Source: Chara braunii (taxonomy: Eukaryota; Streptophyta; Charophyceae; Charales; Characeae). From it: 28,700 nt of DNA. The DNA is taken from contig BFEA01000633.1 in assembly GCA_003427395.1 (NCBI GenBank), positions 711,553 through 740,252 of the forward strand. Direction: 5' to 3'. The translations under genes and the position numbers were made by a program. The stretch's first letter is position 1. Each line of letters begins with the position of its first letter. The notes beneath the pieces were generated by a model. The model was not told the origin of the DNA and did not search any database. It saw nothing but the letters and a program-made list of their open reading frames with translations. Positions 9,950-18,905 of the stretch are shown in pieces.

Positions 9950-10125
9950 CCTTGGTCAATTGCTTCGTCAACGGCCCTTGTCAACGCAGGTCAACGCTTG
10001 GTCAACTCGGCGGTCAACACCTTGATCAATGCCAGTCAACTCGTTGGTCAACTCTCCAGCCAAAGTCTTGGTCAACGCTGGACCGCTGGTCAACCCTTCG
10101 GTCAATGCCTTGGTCAACCCTTGAT
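9950..10125. repeat. GGTCAAC-rich degenerate minisatellite
   Basis: About a dozen GTCAA cores, mostly GGTCAAC, recur at irregular 8-20 bp spacing on the plus strand. On the minus (element-sense) strand each reads GTTGACC, which contains the TTGAC core of plant W boxes. Confidence 0.8.
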
Positions 10126-10395
10126 TCGGCTATGGCTGCCGGCACCTTTCTTCCTCGCCAACCTCCCTTATCCTCCTCCTTCCTCCTCCCTTCTTTCTCC
10201 TCTTTCTCACTTCACCTCGGCTATGGCTTCCTTCACTTTCGTTGTCCCTCCTTCCTTCTCACTAGCTATGTCTTCTTCTCCTTCGTCTCTATTCCCTTCT
10301 CCTTCACTTCACCTTCCTCTTTCTTGATAACCCTGTCTCCGAGCTCCGTGGCTATGGCCGCTTTCTCTCCTGGTCCGCACAACAAGCTTGTATCG

Positions 10396-10398
<3 letters not shown>

Positions 10399-10465
<67 letters not shown>
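10399..10465. repeat. (CT)n microsatellite
   Basis: An uninterrupted CT run of about 67 bases inside the retrotransposon leader. Confidence 0.95.
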
Positions 10466-10468
<3 letters not shown>

Positions 10469-10619
10469 GTCTTCTATGCAGGTACGTGGCACCTCCTCTC
10501 CACAGTGCAGCTATGGCAGACTTTAAAACTCCTTCGGTGCACCTCGGCTATTGCGCCTGACTGGCGCGCATCGCTCCTCCTGCCGGCAACGATGATGGCG
10601 CGTGGGGTAACGGGAACCA

Positions 10620-10631
10620 GCTCCGATACCA
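10620..10631 (-). other. Primer-binding site, initiator-Met tRNA type
   Basis: On the minus strand TGGTATCGGAGC lies one base inside the 5' LTR, whose sense end reads TTGCA. It matches the usual plant retroelement PBS for initiator Met tRNA (TGGTATCAGAGC) at 11 of 12 positions. Its place fixes the LTR edge at 10633 and the element orientation. Confidence 0.85.
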
Positions 10632-10632
10632 A

Positions 10633-11617
10633 TGCAACCAGACTCGCTTTCTCTTCGTCTTCGCATACATGCAAACAGATAGCAATTCACACTGGTGCCA
10701 AGCGCCCACTCGAAGCTCAGAGATATGGAAACCAAGAACACAGTTCAGATATAAACTCACTTCATCAGGCTATGACGCATCAGCGCCCATACACCCAACT
10801 CTCGTCACTGTGTCCAACACCAGTATTCGCACGTACTCAACTCTGGATCACCCTGAATAACCCACGCACACGCACTCTGTATCACACACACACACACACA
10901 CTAACAGCCACCTCTAACCTATGGCAGCTATGGCCGCTCGCTACTACTACATGGCTACGCTATCTTCTTTCAGCCCACTTCGACTTCGGGCGCTCTGCAG
11001 ACCACCTCGCACAAGACGCTGGGGCAGCGCTTCCGCATGGCTGACGCAGCGAATGAATGAATGGCTGGGCACTGCCTCTTGATTTATACTTCTGTAAGAT
11101 GTTCGTCTGCCCCTTTTCCACCGGGCCCATGGTGCACATAGTCCCTCATGGTACTTGCTGACTGTGCACAGTGAGACTGGGACTGGGTACCGCTGACTAA
11201 GCGAAGTTGGACTCCACCACTTGCCCACTTGCTTCTGGTCTGCTGTGTAAAACGTGAGAAGAACTTGAACGGCCACTTCCGGACCTTCTGGAAGTTTGCG
11301 GACTTGGCCTTTCAAGACTGTAGCAGCTACAACCTTGACCTTTCAGGACTGTAGCAGCTACGACCTTGACCTTTCAGAACTTCAACAACTACGCCCCCTA
11401 TGCAGGTGTGACCCCTCCTTCGACAGGTCTAAGGTTCAAGACCCTGCAACTACTCAGACCTACGACAGACAACTTCAACTACTACCACACAGGTTACGGG
11501 TTCAAGACTCACAGGGTCGACTCGATACTGTTCACAGGTAAGGTAAGGTAAGGTGAGGTCTGTGGATCGAACTCTGGGATCCGCATCTGTGTCTGCAAAA
11601 AGGTGAAAACCGTTTCA
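10633..11617 (-). repeat. 5' LTR (right copy)
   Basis: On the minus strand it starts TGAAACGGTTTTCACC at 11617 and ends TTGCA at 10633, giving canonical TG...CA termini next to the PBS. Apart from ~16 bases at its inner end and one 31-bp minisatellite unit it corresponds to 2605-3606. A TATAAAT string is at 11082-11088. Immediately outside the LTR, at 11618, the flanking repeat X begins with no spacer. Confidence 0.9.
11082..11088 (-). promoter_or_regulatory. Putative LTR TATA box (5' LTR)
   Basis: TATAAAT on the minus strand, conserved with 3039-3045 of the other LTR. This copy would have driven the element's transcript. Confidence 0.4.
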
Positions 11618-11886
11618 GCAATGATGCGCTTGATGCAATCGATGCCATCAAATCAAATGAAATCAATCCATGAAATCATGAAATCAATCGCAGATGTGTT
11701 TGATGAACTTTGATCTTTCTTTTGTGACCTTCCCGATGGATGAAGGTGCTTGGCATCATTTCCCACCCGTGCAGGGCGGCATCACATGCTGGCAGGCACT
11801 TGTGTGCATGTGATTGCTGGCTGCCACTCCCCACCTCCCTCGTTTCTTCTTCTTCTTCTTCTTCTTCTTCTTCTTCTTCTTCTTCT
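11618..11886. repeat. Flanking direct repeat X, right copy
   Basis: Same sequence and orientation as 2319-2600. It starts GCAATGATGCGCTTGATGC exactly at the LTR edge and ends in a (CTT)n tract (about 11846-11886). It carries a 9-bp insertion (GATGAACTT-type) relative to the left copy. Confidence 0.85.
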
Positions 11887-12667
11887 CCCAATTACAATAT
11901 GAATGTGCAGAATTGCACACGCACTGGCATATCTGATTGTATGAAAACATTGAAAAGTGAAAAAAAGTGGTCGTGCCACTGTGGGCAATTGTGCACACAA
12001 TTCAATAATTAGTCATTACTCGTTGTCACTTTTTTCCTAATCATTTCGCTGCTTTTTCGTCTTGCATGCTGTTTTTTTTTGTTTTTTTTTCCCCTTCTTC
12101 ACACACACAAAGCATGATTTTGTGGGTGTGTGCGTAAGAGCTTGTGCAAGTAGTGGTTGAACCCAGTGAAAGTAGACCAAAACGGTTCCACGTCCTGATC
12201 GACATGTGCAGCATTGCTTGGACACACTGGTATGATGCGAGCTAGGGAAACTGTCACTGGGTTCGATCACTGTCCTGATACACACCTATCTCCATGCCCT
12301 ACATCTCTGTTACCCAATAAGAGGGTACATGGTGGGTTACATGGCAGGACTTTGCCTCTGTGTATCTAGTCACGATTATGAGGTTAATTCCTGCAGGAAG
12401 TCCTCGTGTGAGAGTGTATCAGGACTGCTTCATTTGGTATTTGCTACCTTCCTCTCCCTTCATTTGGGACTGCTTCACGGTCTTCGAGTCTAAGCGTTTT
12501 TTTTTCTTGAAGGGTTTTTTTTGTTTCTTTTTTTTTTTTTTCTGTTTGTATTCTCTGCACTTAGCGTCATGCCAAGTTGACCGTTTGGCTGACAAATGAC
12601 AAAGTGGAGTTTTTACCTAGGCTGTTTTTCCAGGTGCCCGGGCACCGAACTTGTGCCTGGATACATG
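11887..12667. other. Non-genic DNA
   Basis: No gene is recognised. The stretch contains T-rich homopolymer runs (about 12070-12092 and 12497-12541) and short open frames without domains. A GTGCCCGGGCACC string near 12635-12648 is a short palindrome that may belong to the adjoining GC-ended repeat. Confidence 0.6.
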
Positions 12668-13090
12668 CCCTGGTGCCCGGTCGGGAATGACCCCCGGGCA
12701 GGGTTCCAGGCAGCCCCAGCCCACAAAATAAGTAAATAAATAAACGATCAAACAATAAAGCAAAATCGGGAAAGAAATATGTTGTGTAGAATTATAATTG
12801 CAATGCGAACGACTTTTGGCTGAGGGTCACATCAGAATTCCTCACAGAATTGGGGATAAAAGAAAGAAAATAACAGAATCACACTAAGGCACCCCCCTCT
12901 AAACCCCTTTAGCCCCTTTAAAACCAATTTATACCCACTGCCCCCCCCCCCCCCCCTGACAGCCAACGCTCAAAAGAAGAAAAGAGCCCAGATTTGGAGT
13001 CCTCTCCGAGAGTGTGGAAAACCTACCTAAAAAAAAAAAGAAAAAATCCCACGCCGGGTACCCCAGGCGTCAGACCCCCCCCGGGCGTGA
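12668..13090. mobile_element. MITE-like GC-ended repeat with poly-C core, copy 2
   Basis: The left end reads CCCTGGTGCCCGGTCGGG, and the reverse complement of the right part reads CCTGGGGTACCCGGCG, so imperfect inverted ends are again seen. A 16-base C run (12941-12956), a GAGCCCAGATTTGGAGTCC block, an A run and a GCCGGGTACCCCAGGCG block follow in the same order as in copy 1 at 774-1214. It lies just upstream of the first visible exon of the host gene, so it is probably intronic. Confidence 0.4.
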
Positions 13091-13148
13091 CAATCTTCGA
13101 GGTTTCTACGCCACAGATGTGGTATCAATTACTAATTTAGTTGAATTT

Positions 13149-13173
13149 CCTTTTTTTTTTTTTTTTTTTTTTT
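13149..13173. repeat. Poly-T tract before splice acceptor
   Basis: A T homopolymer of just over 20 bases lies about 60 bases upstream of the putative acceptor. It creates a Phe-rich artefact if read as coding. Confidence 0.8.
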
Positions 13174-13220
13174 GGTTGGAAAGTCTTCAACCATGTGAGT
13201 TTTGCTGAGGTAGCTTTGTG

Positions 13221-13232
13221 TGTTTGCTGCAG
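13221..13232 (+). other. Putative 3' splice site of an upstream intron
   Basis: TGTTTGCTGCAG ends in AG at 13231-13232 after T-rich sequence. The frame that stays open for more than 5 kb has no ATG until about 13396, in the middle of the charged region. An acceptor here, supplying the third base of a split codon, explains the open frame better than a local start codon. Confidence 0.5.
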
Positions 13233-16200
13233 GGTGGTCCCCAGAGGACTTGGCTCGACTCCGCTTACGGGTATACCCCCTTCCTCGAGACCTGAAGGGC
13301 GGGCTACTGGAAGAGACTGGCCAGAGGAGGATAGTGGAAGCCCAGGCAGCGTGGGAGATTGGTCAAAGGAGCAATTGTACAGGAAGGATCGAGAGATGAT
13401 TAGGGATAGGGATAGACGCGGAGGCGATCGCGACAGTCTAGAACGGAGTGGTGCCGCTCTCGATCGTTATGATAGGGAGCTGTGGGGTGAGGAGCTGCTG
13501 CAGAGGAAGGGAACACCGGGTAAGGGGAAAGATAGGATGTCGTTGAGGGAACCGGAGTGGATGTCAAGAGAGGAATGGATAGAAGAAATGGAGCGTCCGG
13601 TACTGAAGGATGGACGGCGAGCTGAAGTGGAGGGACATATGCGGTATTGGGACAGAGATCGAGACGAAGAGGGTTATGACAGGGACCCTGACTCTAGGGT
13701 GGAGTACGACGAGTATGGGAAAAGGGGCAAAGTTGATCCGGATAGGGCAAGAGAGGAAGCGTTGGTGGGTTATAAGGATGATTATAGGAGGATGAAAAAA
13801 GAGGTGGAGGGGGTGAGAGGTGGGGAGCGCGTGGTTGCTTTTGGGGACGAGTACAAAAGGAGCAAAGCTGAGTTAGATGGGGCAAGAGAGGAGCGGTTGC
13901 TGGGATATAGTGATGAGTACAGTAGTAGGAGGGCGAAGATTGAAGCAGTGGGAATAAGGGAGGATCGGATGCTTGGGCGAAAGAGGAGGTTGGAAATGGA
14001 CGAGGACATAAATGGAAGGGAGGCGTTGATGGAAAGAGAGAATTACAGTGAACGGCGGAGGGCACGATTAGTTGACGAAAGGGATGAAAAAATAGCTGTG
14101 GCAATCAAGGAGGGAAGCAAGGCAGAATGGTTGGAAGATATTGCAGGCGGCGGCGGCGGCGGAGGAGGAGGAGGAGGAGGAGGAGGAGAGAGGATGAGCA
14201 GAGGTGGGAAAATTGAAAGACTGATAAGGGGAGCAGACAGCAGAGGTGTGGAGAAGCTTTCAGCGATTGGCAGAGAGGACGATTTCTCATGGGAAGAGAG
14301 AAGAGAGCAGATTGTGCACGAGGTGAGTGAAGAGTTGCAGTGGAAGGGAAGAAGGGGAGTAGAGGAGAGGAAAAGTCATAAACTGGACGTTGAAGATGAC
14401 CTTCGAAGAGAGGAGAGAAAACTTTATAGAGTGGATGTGGAGGATGATGTGCGATGGGAGGACAGAAAAAGTCAGAGACGCGATTGGGAGGACGTTGTGA
14501 AGCAGGAGGAGAGGGACGGGCGGCTAGCTGTTCGGGAAGAGTTGGACTGGGAGGAGGGCAAAAGTCGACGGGCAGAGGAAGAAGGTCCACAGAGAGGCGC
14601 GAGGGACAAGGAGAGGGAGGCTGGCCGATGGCACCAAAGCAGTACTGAAGCATTATCGGGAGATGGGAGAACGAAGAAACATCACGCCAGAACGCTGGAA
14701 TGGGAGGGTGAAAGAGTCAGGAAAGAACGACAGGGAGCATATGTGGGACAGATGGCAGAGAGCGAAGACTTGTTTGTGAAGGGAGAGGATTTCAGGGAAA
14801 GGAGTGCAACAAAGGACAAAAGGCACAAGGAGGAAAGAGTAACGCTTGGATCAAGGGCAGAGGGTGATGGAGAGTTGTTGAGCTTTGGTGCGATCTCAAC
14901 ACGTGATCCTGCTCGTATAGCACCAGCTGTTGATGTCAAGCAAAGGGCATTGGACTCTTATGGGAGAAGAGAGAATGAGGAGGAAGAGGGGCTAAGGGCT
15001 GGAGGAATGGAGAGGAGAAGGGACCTGAGCAAGGTCAAGCATGCAAAGTCAATGCTAGAAGAACCCGAGAGGAAAACCCAGAGGGAACAGGGGAAGGGAT
15101 ACGAGAGGGAGCAGGCGCCTGAGAGGGAGTTTGATAAGGAATACGAGAGGGAGTATGGGAAAGAGCATGGAAGAGCCCATGGAAGAGAGCAGGACAGGGA
15201 ATATGGCCGAGAACAGGAAAGGCAATATGGACGAGAACAGGAAGGGGAGTATGAAAGAGAACAGAAAAGGGAATATGGTAGAGAGCGTGAGAGGGAGCAT
15301 GAGAGGGAGCATGAGAGGGAGCGTGAGAGGGAGCGCGAGGAGCGTGAGAGGGAGCGCGAGGAGCGTGAGAGGGAGCGCGAGAGGGAGCGTGAGAGGGAGC
15401 TTGAGAGGGAGCGTGAGAGGGAGCGTGAGAGGGAGCGTGAGAGGGAGCGTGAGAGGGAGCGTGAGAGGGAGCTTGCGAGGGAGCTTGAGAGGGAGCGTGA
15501 GAGGCTACGTGAGAGGGAGCTTGAGAGGGAGCGCGAGAGGCAACGTGCGAGGGAGCTTGAGAGGGAGCTTGAGAGAAAGCTTGAGAGAGAGCGTGAGATG
15601 GAGCGTGAAAAGGAACAAGATAGAGATAAGGTGAAGATGCGGAGCAAAAGCGGAGAAAAGGACCGTGAGAAAAAGAAGGGGACCAAAGAGAAGCAGAAAG
15701 AGAAGGTCAAACGAGCACCTAGAGATGGTACGGAACAACGGGAGAGGGAACATGGGGAGCAAGGTGAGAATGAAGAGCACCACAACAGGGAGAGTGGCGT
15801 GCGAAAGAAAAAGAAGGATAAGAAGAAACATGAACACAGGAAGGGAAAAGATCGTCATGATCGATTGCTGTCAGTCGATGCAGGTCCATCGCAGGTGGAT
15901 GTGGTCCAACAGGAAGTTAGGACACAAGTGGATGCACGGGTGGACACGAAAGGCAATCCAGACTATCTGCAATCAGAGCAAGTCCAGCATAGGGAAAAGC
16001 GGGATGTCGAAAGAGCAACTGCGGACATGCGTATGGATGCAGACACGCGCAGTGCCCGAACAGAGAAAGAGAGAGGACGCGGGGGGATCAAAACCGACAA
16101 AGAATATCTACAGTCTGAACACAACCGTCAAAGTGACGAAAGGTATGTTGAAAGCGTGCGTATCTCCGAAGGAACTGATTTGCACATGGAGACACCCGAC

Positions 16201-18528
16201 AGGCGTGGTTCCTGGACAGGGAAAGAGAAAATGCGCGCATCTGTTCTGGAGGATGTGAGGTTGTCCCAAAGCAATGGAGGTCTGGACGACACAAAGAGGG
16301 AGAAGGCTGAGATCCCTAAGGCTTTGGTCTTAGAAGATCACCGTTGTCTACCAGCGCATGGAGGTGAACAAGGGGGGGAACGAAAAAAACAAGGGAGGGA
16401 AGATTCTCTCAGATCGGTTGCGGAGGATGGCCGATCGCTGCCAACCCATGTAATGGAACAGGGGAGCCGAAGACAAGGGGGAGAAGGTCCTGGGCGAGCT
16501 CACACAGAGGACTCAGGCTTTTATGGATTAGACAGAGTCAGACATGCAGATCGAAGGGAAAGAGGGAAAGCTGAACAATCAACGGGTAATGATACGAGAG
16601 AAGCATGGTCAGAAGCAAGCAGGCATGGGGGAGCAAGAGGTGGGGAGATGTCACAACCAGGAGCAAGAGGTGGGGATATGCCACAACCAGGCGCAAGAGA
16701 TGCCGCCGGCTCACTCGATGAGGATTTGCGTAAACATGAGAACAGGAGAGAAAAACGTAGAGGTCGTGACATAGCCGCGAGAGGTCCTGATTTATTGCAA
16801 ATTGAGCCGCGAATCAGGGAGGAGTTTGGGGGTCCGAAGGAAAGGCCTGATGAGGATGGCGGAAGTAAGCTTCGACATGATAGACAAAAGGAGAAAGATA
16901 AAAGATCGCATGAGGCTGTTAAAGATGACTCCTCAATGCCCAAGAGCAGGTCTGGCAAACATGACGCCAGAAGTGAGGGATGGGAAAGGCACGATGTCAC
17001 TGAGGACGCCTTCTGGCATGCTCATGAAGCCAGGCACGAGAGTAAGAAAGAGGAGACAATACAGGGAGTTGAGCCCGATGAAAAAGGACAAGCTGCAACG
17101 GGAACATCTCGAATACGAGGTTCTAAACGTCCACGGAAGAAGAAGGACAAGCGGAAAAGTCGTAAACATGCTCAGGATGGTGCAAAGCCCGTCACAGTGG
17201 CAGAAACCAAATGTGATGATAAACAGGAAGTGATGTCAGCATCTGAGAGTCTGGAGGATGGAGAGTTGCTGCCGTCTGATCAGGAACAAAATGTTAGAAG
17301 GAAGAGGAGGCTGGTTGGTGGTGAGACTGGAGAAGAGGCAATGTTGTCGACGAACGATGCCGCACCTGAACCTGGCGAACGTAGGAAGCAAGATAAAATG
17401 GAAGTGGTTGATGATCCAAGGGCAAAGACTGCGGAGCGGGCAGATGATGCAAAACAGCCAGACAGGCGGCAGGGAGGTCGCAACGAGCAAGTAGTTCCCG
17501 AAGCTGCGGCATTGTCACACCGCGAAGCAAGCGCCAGTCAGTCTGTAGTTCAAGAAAAGGAAGGGCCCCGGCCAGAAAACACGGAAAGTAAGCCATCCAT
17601 GAAAGGACAGGCTGGGTCGGAGGAGGGACGGAAGGAGAAGGAAGTCCGCATAGGAATAACCACAATGGAAGGTACCCACCAGTTATCCCGGACGGAAACA
17701 ACGGAACTGATCTCTAACCAGCTGGAGAAGTCTGGAGATGCCCTGCACGGAAGCGAGGGACTGGAAACAAGGAAGCGCCATGGCAGCGGAAGGAAGAAGG
17801 ATTGGCATCAGGAAGATAGTCCAAACGATCTAAGTGCGTTGCGGAAGGAGAGGCAGGACATGGAAAAAAGTGCAGAAGACAAGAAACCGGATATAGTAGG
17901 TGATCATGGACGAAAAGATGAGAAAGACCACGCAGCCCCAAAGGATGAAGGAGAAGCGTTCCATGTGGCACATATGAAACCAGATGGCATTAGTGAGAAG
18001 AAGAGACCTCAGCGGCATGTTGTGGGTCCAAATGTGTCTGTAATCAGACCAGTTGCGGAAGACAAGGAGAAGCTGCTTGGCACCGTAATGGACCATAGAG
18101 TCATGACTCAAGCAGTGCAGAGAGAGGCTTTCGGTCACAGAAGCAGAGGGGAGGAGGAGGACTTGAGAGAATATGATGCTGTGAATGACAGGACTTCAGC
18201 CGAAATAGCAGACACGAGGAGAACTAGTAAGGGGAATGAGGGGGGACGTGAAGATGACAAGGACGATGGAAATGCTCTAAGGCTCTCTCAGACAGGTAGA
18301 CCTGAGAGGAGAAGAGAGAAGGAGAAAAGAATTCAGAAAGGCCTTCAGGAGGGGGTTCATATTTCTCCGATGGATGAGATGTCTAGTGCCACTGTTAGTA
18401 GGATTGTGGGAGACTCGGTCAAGAGACGACGGCTTGGGTCTGGGATCGTTATCGTCAGAGGAGGAAGTCAAGCTGTAGTGATGAAGGGGGAGGATGGAGA
18501 GTTACTTGGAAACCTCCCCAGCATGCAG
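13233..18528 (+). CDS. Giant Arg/Glu-rich nuclear-type protein, internal exon (possible FIP1-like polyadenylation factor)
   Basis: This exon holds 1,765 open codons, joined in phase 0 to 18906-20630. The product is extremely charged and probably disordered, with nuclear-localisation-like Lys/Arg clusters (RKKKKDKKKHEHRKGKD, RGSKRPRKKKDKRKSRK). In order it has an RDRDRRGGDRD-type segment, four ~23-residue repeats (13705-13980), a 14-Gly run (14146-14187), four 16-residue repeats (14362-14553), a TKDKRHKEE motif, a long RERERE block (about 15283-15610) and a two-unit 10-residue repeat (about 16632-16692). EDGELLPSD and EDGELLGNL recall acidic motifs of RNA-processing proteins. From memory, REER-LGY followed by SRR, and the C-terminus in the next exon, resemble plant FIP1 (FIPS5), a CPSF-associated factor that recruits poly(A) polymerase. 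Upstream exons with the Fip1 domain are not visible. Alternatives are other RS/RE-rich splicing proteins. Confidence 0.75.
13705..13980 (+). repeat. Four ~23-residue coding repeats
   Basis: Successive units of 23, 23, 22 and 24 residues start at YDEY, KDDY, GDEY and SDEY and end in LVGY, VVAF, LLGY and MLGR. The shared pattern is x-D-E/D-Y, a basic stretch, then R-E-x-x-L/V-G/A-Y/F. They are diverged at the DNA level, so the repeat is older than the simple microsatellites. Confidence 0.85.
14146..14187 (+). repeat. Poly-glycine (GGC/GGA)n tract in exon
   Basis: Fourteen consecutive Gly codons, first GGC and then GGA, lie inside the open frame. It is a coding trinucleotide repeat likely to vary in length. 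Confidence 0.9.
14362..14553 (+). repeat. Four 16-residue (48-bp) coding repeats
   Basis: Four units of exactly 16 residues follow each other. They begin EERKSHK, EERKLYR, EDRKSQR and EERDGRL, each continuing with an acidic VEDD/WEDV/REEL part and a basic or aromatic end. The last unit is most diverged. Confidence 0.85.
15283..15610 (+). repeat. GAGAGGGAGCGT-type coding minisatellite (RERE block)
   Basis: Twelve-base units encode Glu-Arg-Glu-Arg, with variants giving Leu, Ala, His and Gln. The translated block is continuous Arg/Glu and would form a single alpha-helix or charged rod. A similar but less regular block is in the next exon (about 19457-19760). Confidence 0.9.
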
Positions 18529-18532
18529 GTAC

Positions 18533-18536
<4 letters not shown>

Positions 18537-18593
<57 letters not shown>

Positions 18594-18642
18594 NNNNNNN
18601 NNNNNNNNNNNNNNNNNNNNNNNNNNNNNNNNNNNNNNNNNN

Positions 18643-18696
<54 letters not shown>
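18537..18696. repeat. (CT)n microsatellite interrupted by a 49-base gap
   Basis: Pure CT runs lie on both sides of an N block at 18594-18642. The true length of the microsatellite is unknown. It begins about eight bases after the splice donor. Confidence 0.95.
18594..18642. other. Assembly gap (49 N)
   Basis: A run of 49 undetermined bases inside the (CT)n tract, no doubt caused by assembly failure in the microsatellite. Confidence 0.99.
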
Positions 18697-18698
<2 letters not shown>

Positions 18699-18905
18699 AA
18701 ATGCAATGCCGGCTAAGGTGCAGTCTTCACGGATAATCACTTTCTTGAGATTTCGTAATTCCTTTCAACTACCCTGGAAACATTCCTCCATGTCCTGCTG
18801 ACAGATCTGGTTTAGAAGGCTTTGAGGTTTGTCCAGAAAGGCATTTGAAAATCCTGATACGAAGGGGTCTGTTGACTGTCTCTTTGTGTTATGCCATGTG
18901 CACAG

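Larger units (their letters stand above)
9295..10619 (-). other. Retrotransposon 5' leader region (untranslated)
   Basis: About 1.3 kb lies between the primer-binding site and the gag start without a recognisable domain. It holds a long (CT)n tract (10399-10465) and a GTCAAC-rich minisatellite (about 9950-10125). Short Ser/Phe/Leu-rich frames on the plus strand are by-products of pyrimidine-rich sequence. Confidence 0.65.
2605..11617 (-). mobile_element. Ty3/gypsy LTR retrotransposon, degenerate, chromovirus-like
   Basis: The element is about 9 kb and reads on the minus strand. Two ~1-kb direct repeats (2605-3606 and 10633-11617), alike at about nineteen of twenty positions by eye, are its LTRs. 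Inside the right repeat's inner edge is a primer-binding site matching the plant initiator-Met tRNA type. A purine-rich tract precedes the left repeat. Between them, in minus-strand order, are gag with zinc knuckle, aspartic protease, RT, RNase H, integrase and a chromodomain-like C-terminus. The protease-RT-RNaseH-integrase order is that of Ty3/gypsy, and the chromodomain-like tail suggests a chromovirus relative. In-frame stops, frameshifts and a lost RT active site show that it is inactive. The outer edge of the left LTR lacks about 16 bases seen in the right LTR. Confidence 0.9.
18529..18905 (+). other. Intron with (CT)n and assembly gap
   Basis: The donor GCATGCAG|GTACCC (GT at 18529) and the acceptor CATGTGCACAG (AG at 18904-18905) flank 377 bases that include the gap. 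Both flanking exon frames are in phase 0, and joining them gives LPSMQ-VNAELTQ with no stop. A continuous reading through the intron gives a Leu-Ser run, unknown residues and a stop, so splicing is strongly preferred. Confidence 0.75.

Noticed and set aside
9950-10125. CRISPR-like or other spaced repeat array
   Set aside because: Repeats are 5-7 bp with irregular 8-20 bp spacing in a eukaryotic retroelement. There is no repeat/spacer structure.
13141-13232. Coding start at the 5' end of the long open frame (poly-Phe stretch)
   Set aside because: There is no ATG, the residues come from a poly-T tract, and a good splice acceptor ends at 13232.
14958-15785. 275-codon minus-strand Ser/Leu/Arg-rich frame, and similar frames at 13694-14104, 14105-14653 and 19029-19985
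   Set aside because: These are antisense shadows of the purine-rich coding strand, with no domain and composition fully explained by the RERE repeats.
18529-18801. Continuation of the large protein through (LS)n, unknown residues and a stop at 18801
   Set aside because: It translates a CT microsatellite and the N gap. Splicing to 18906 keeps the frame and gives a sensible C-terminus.
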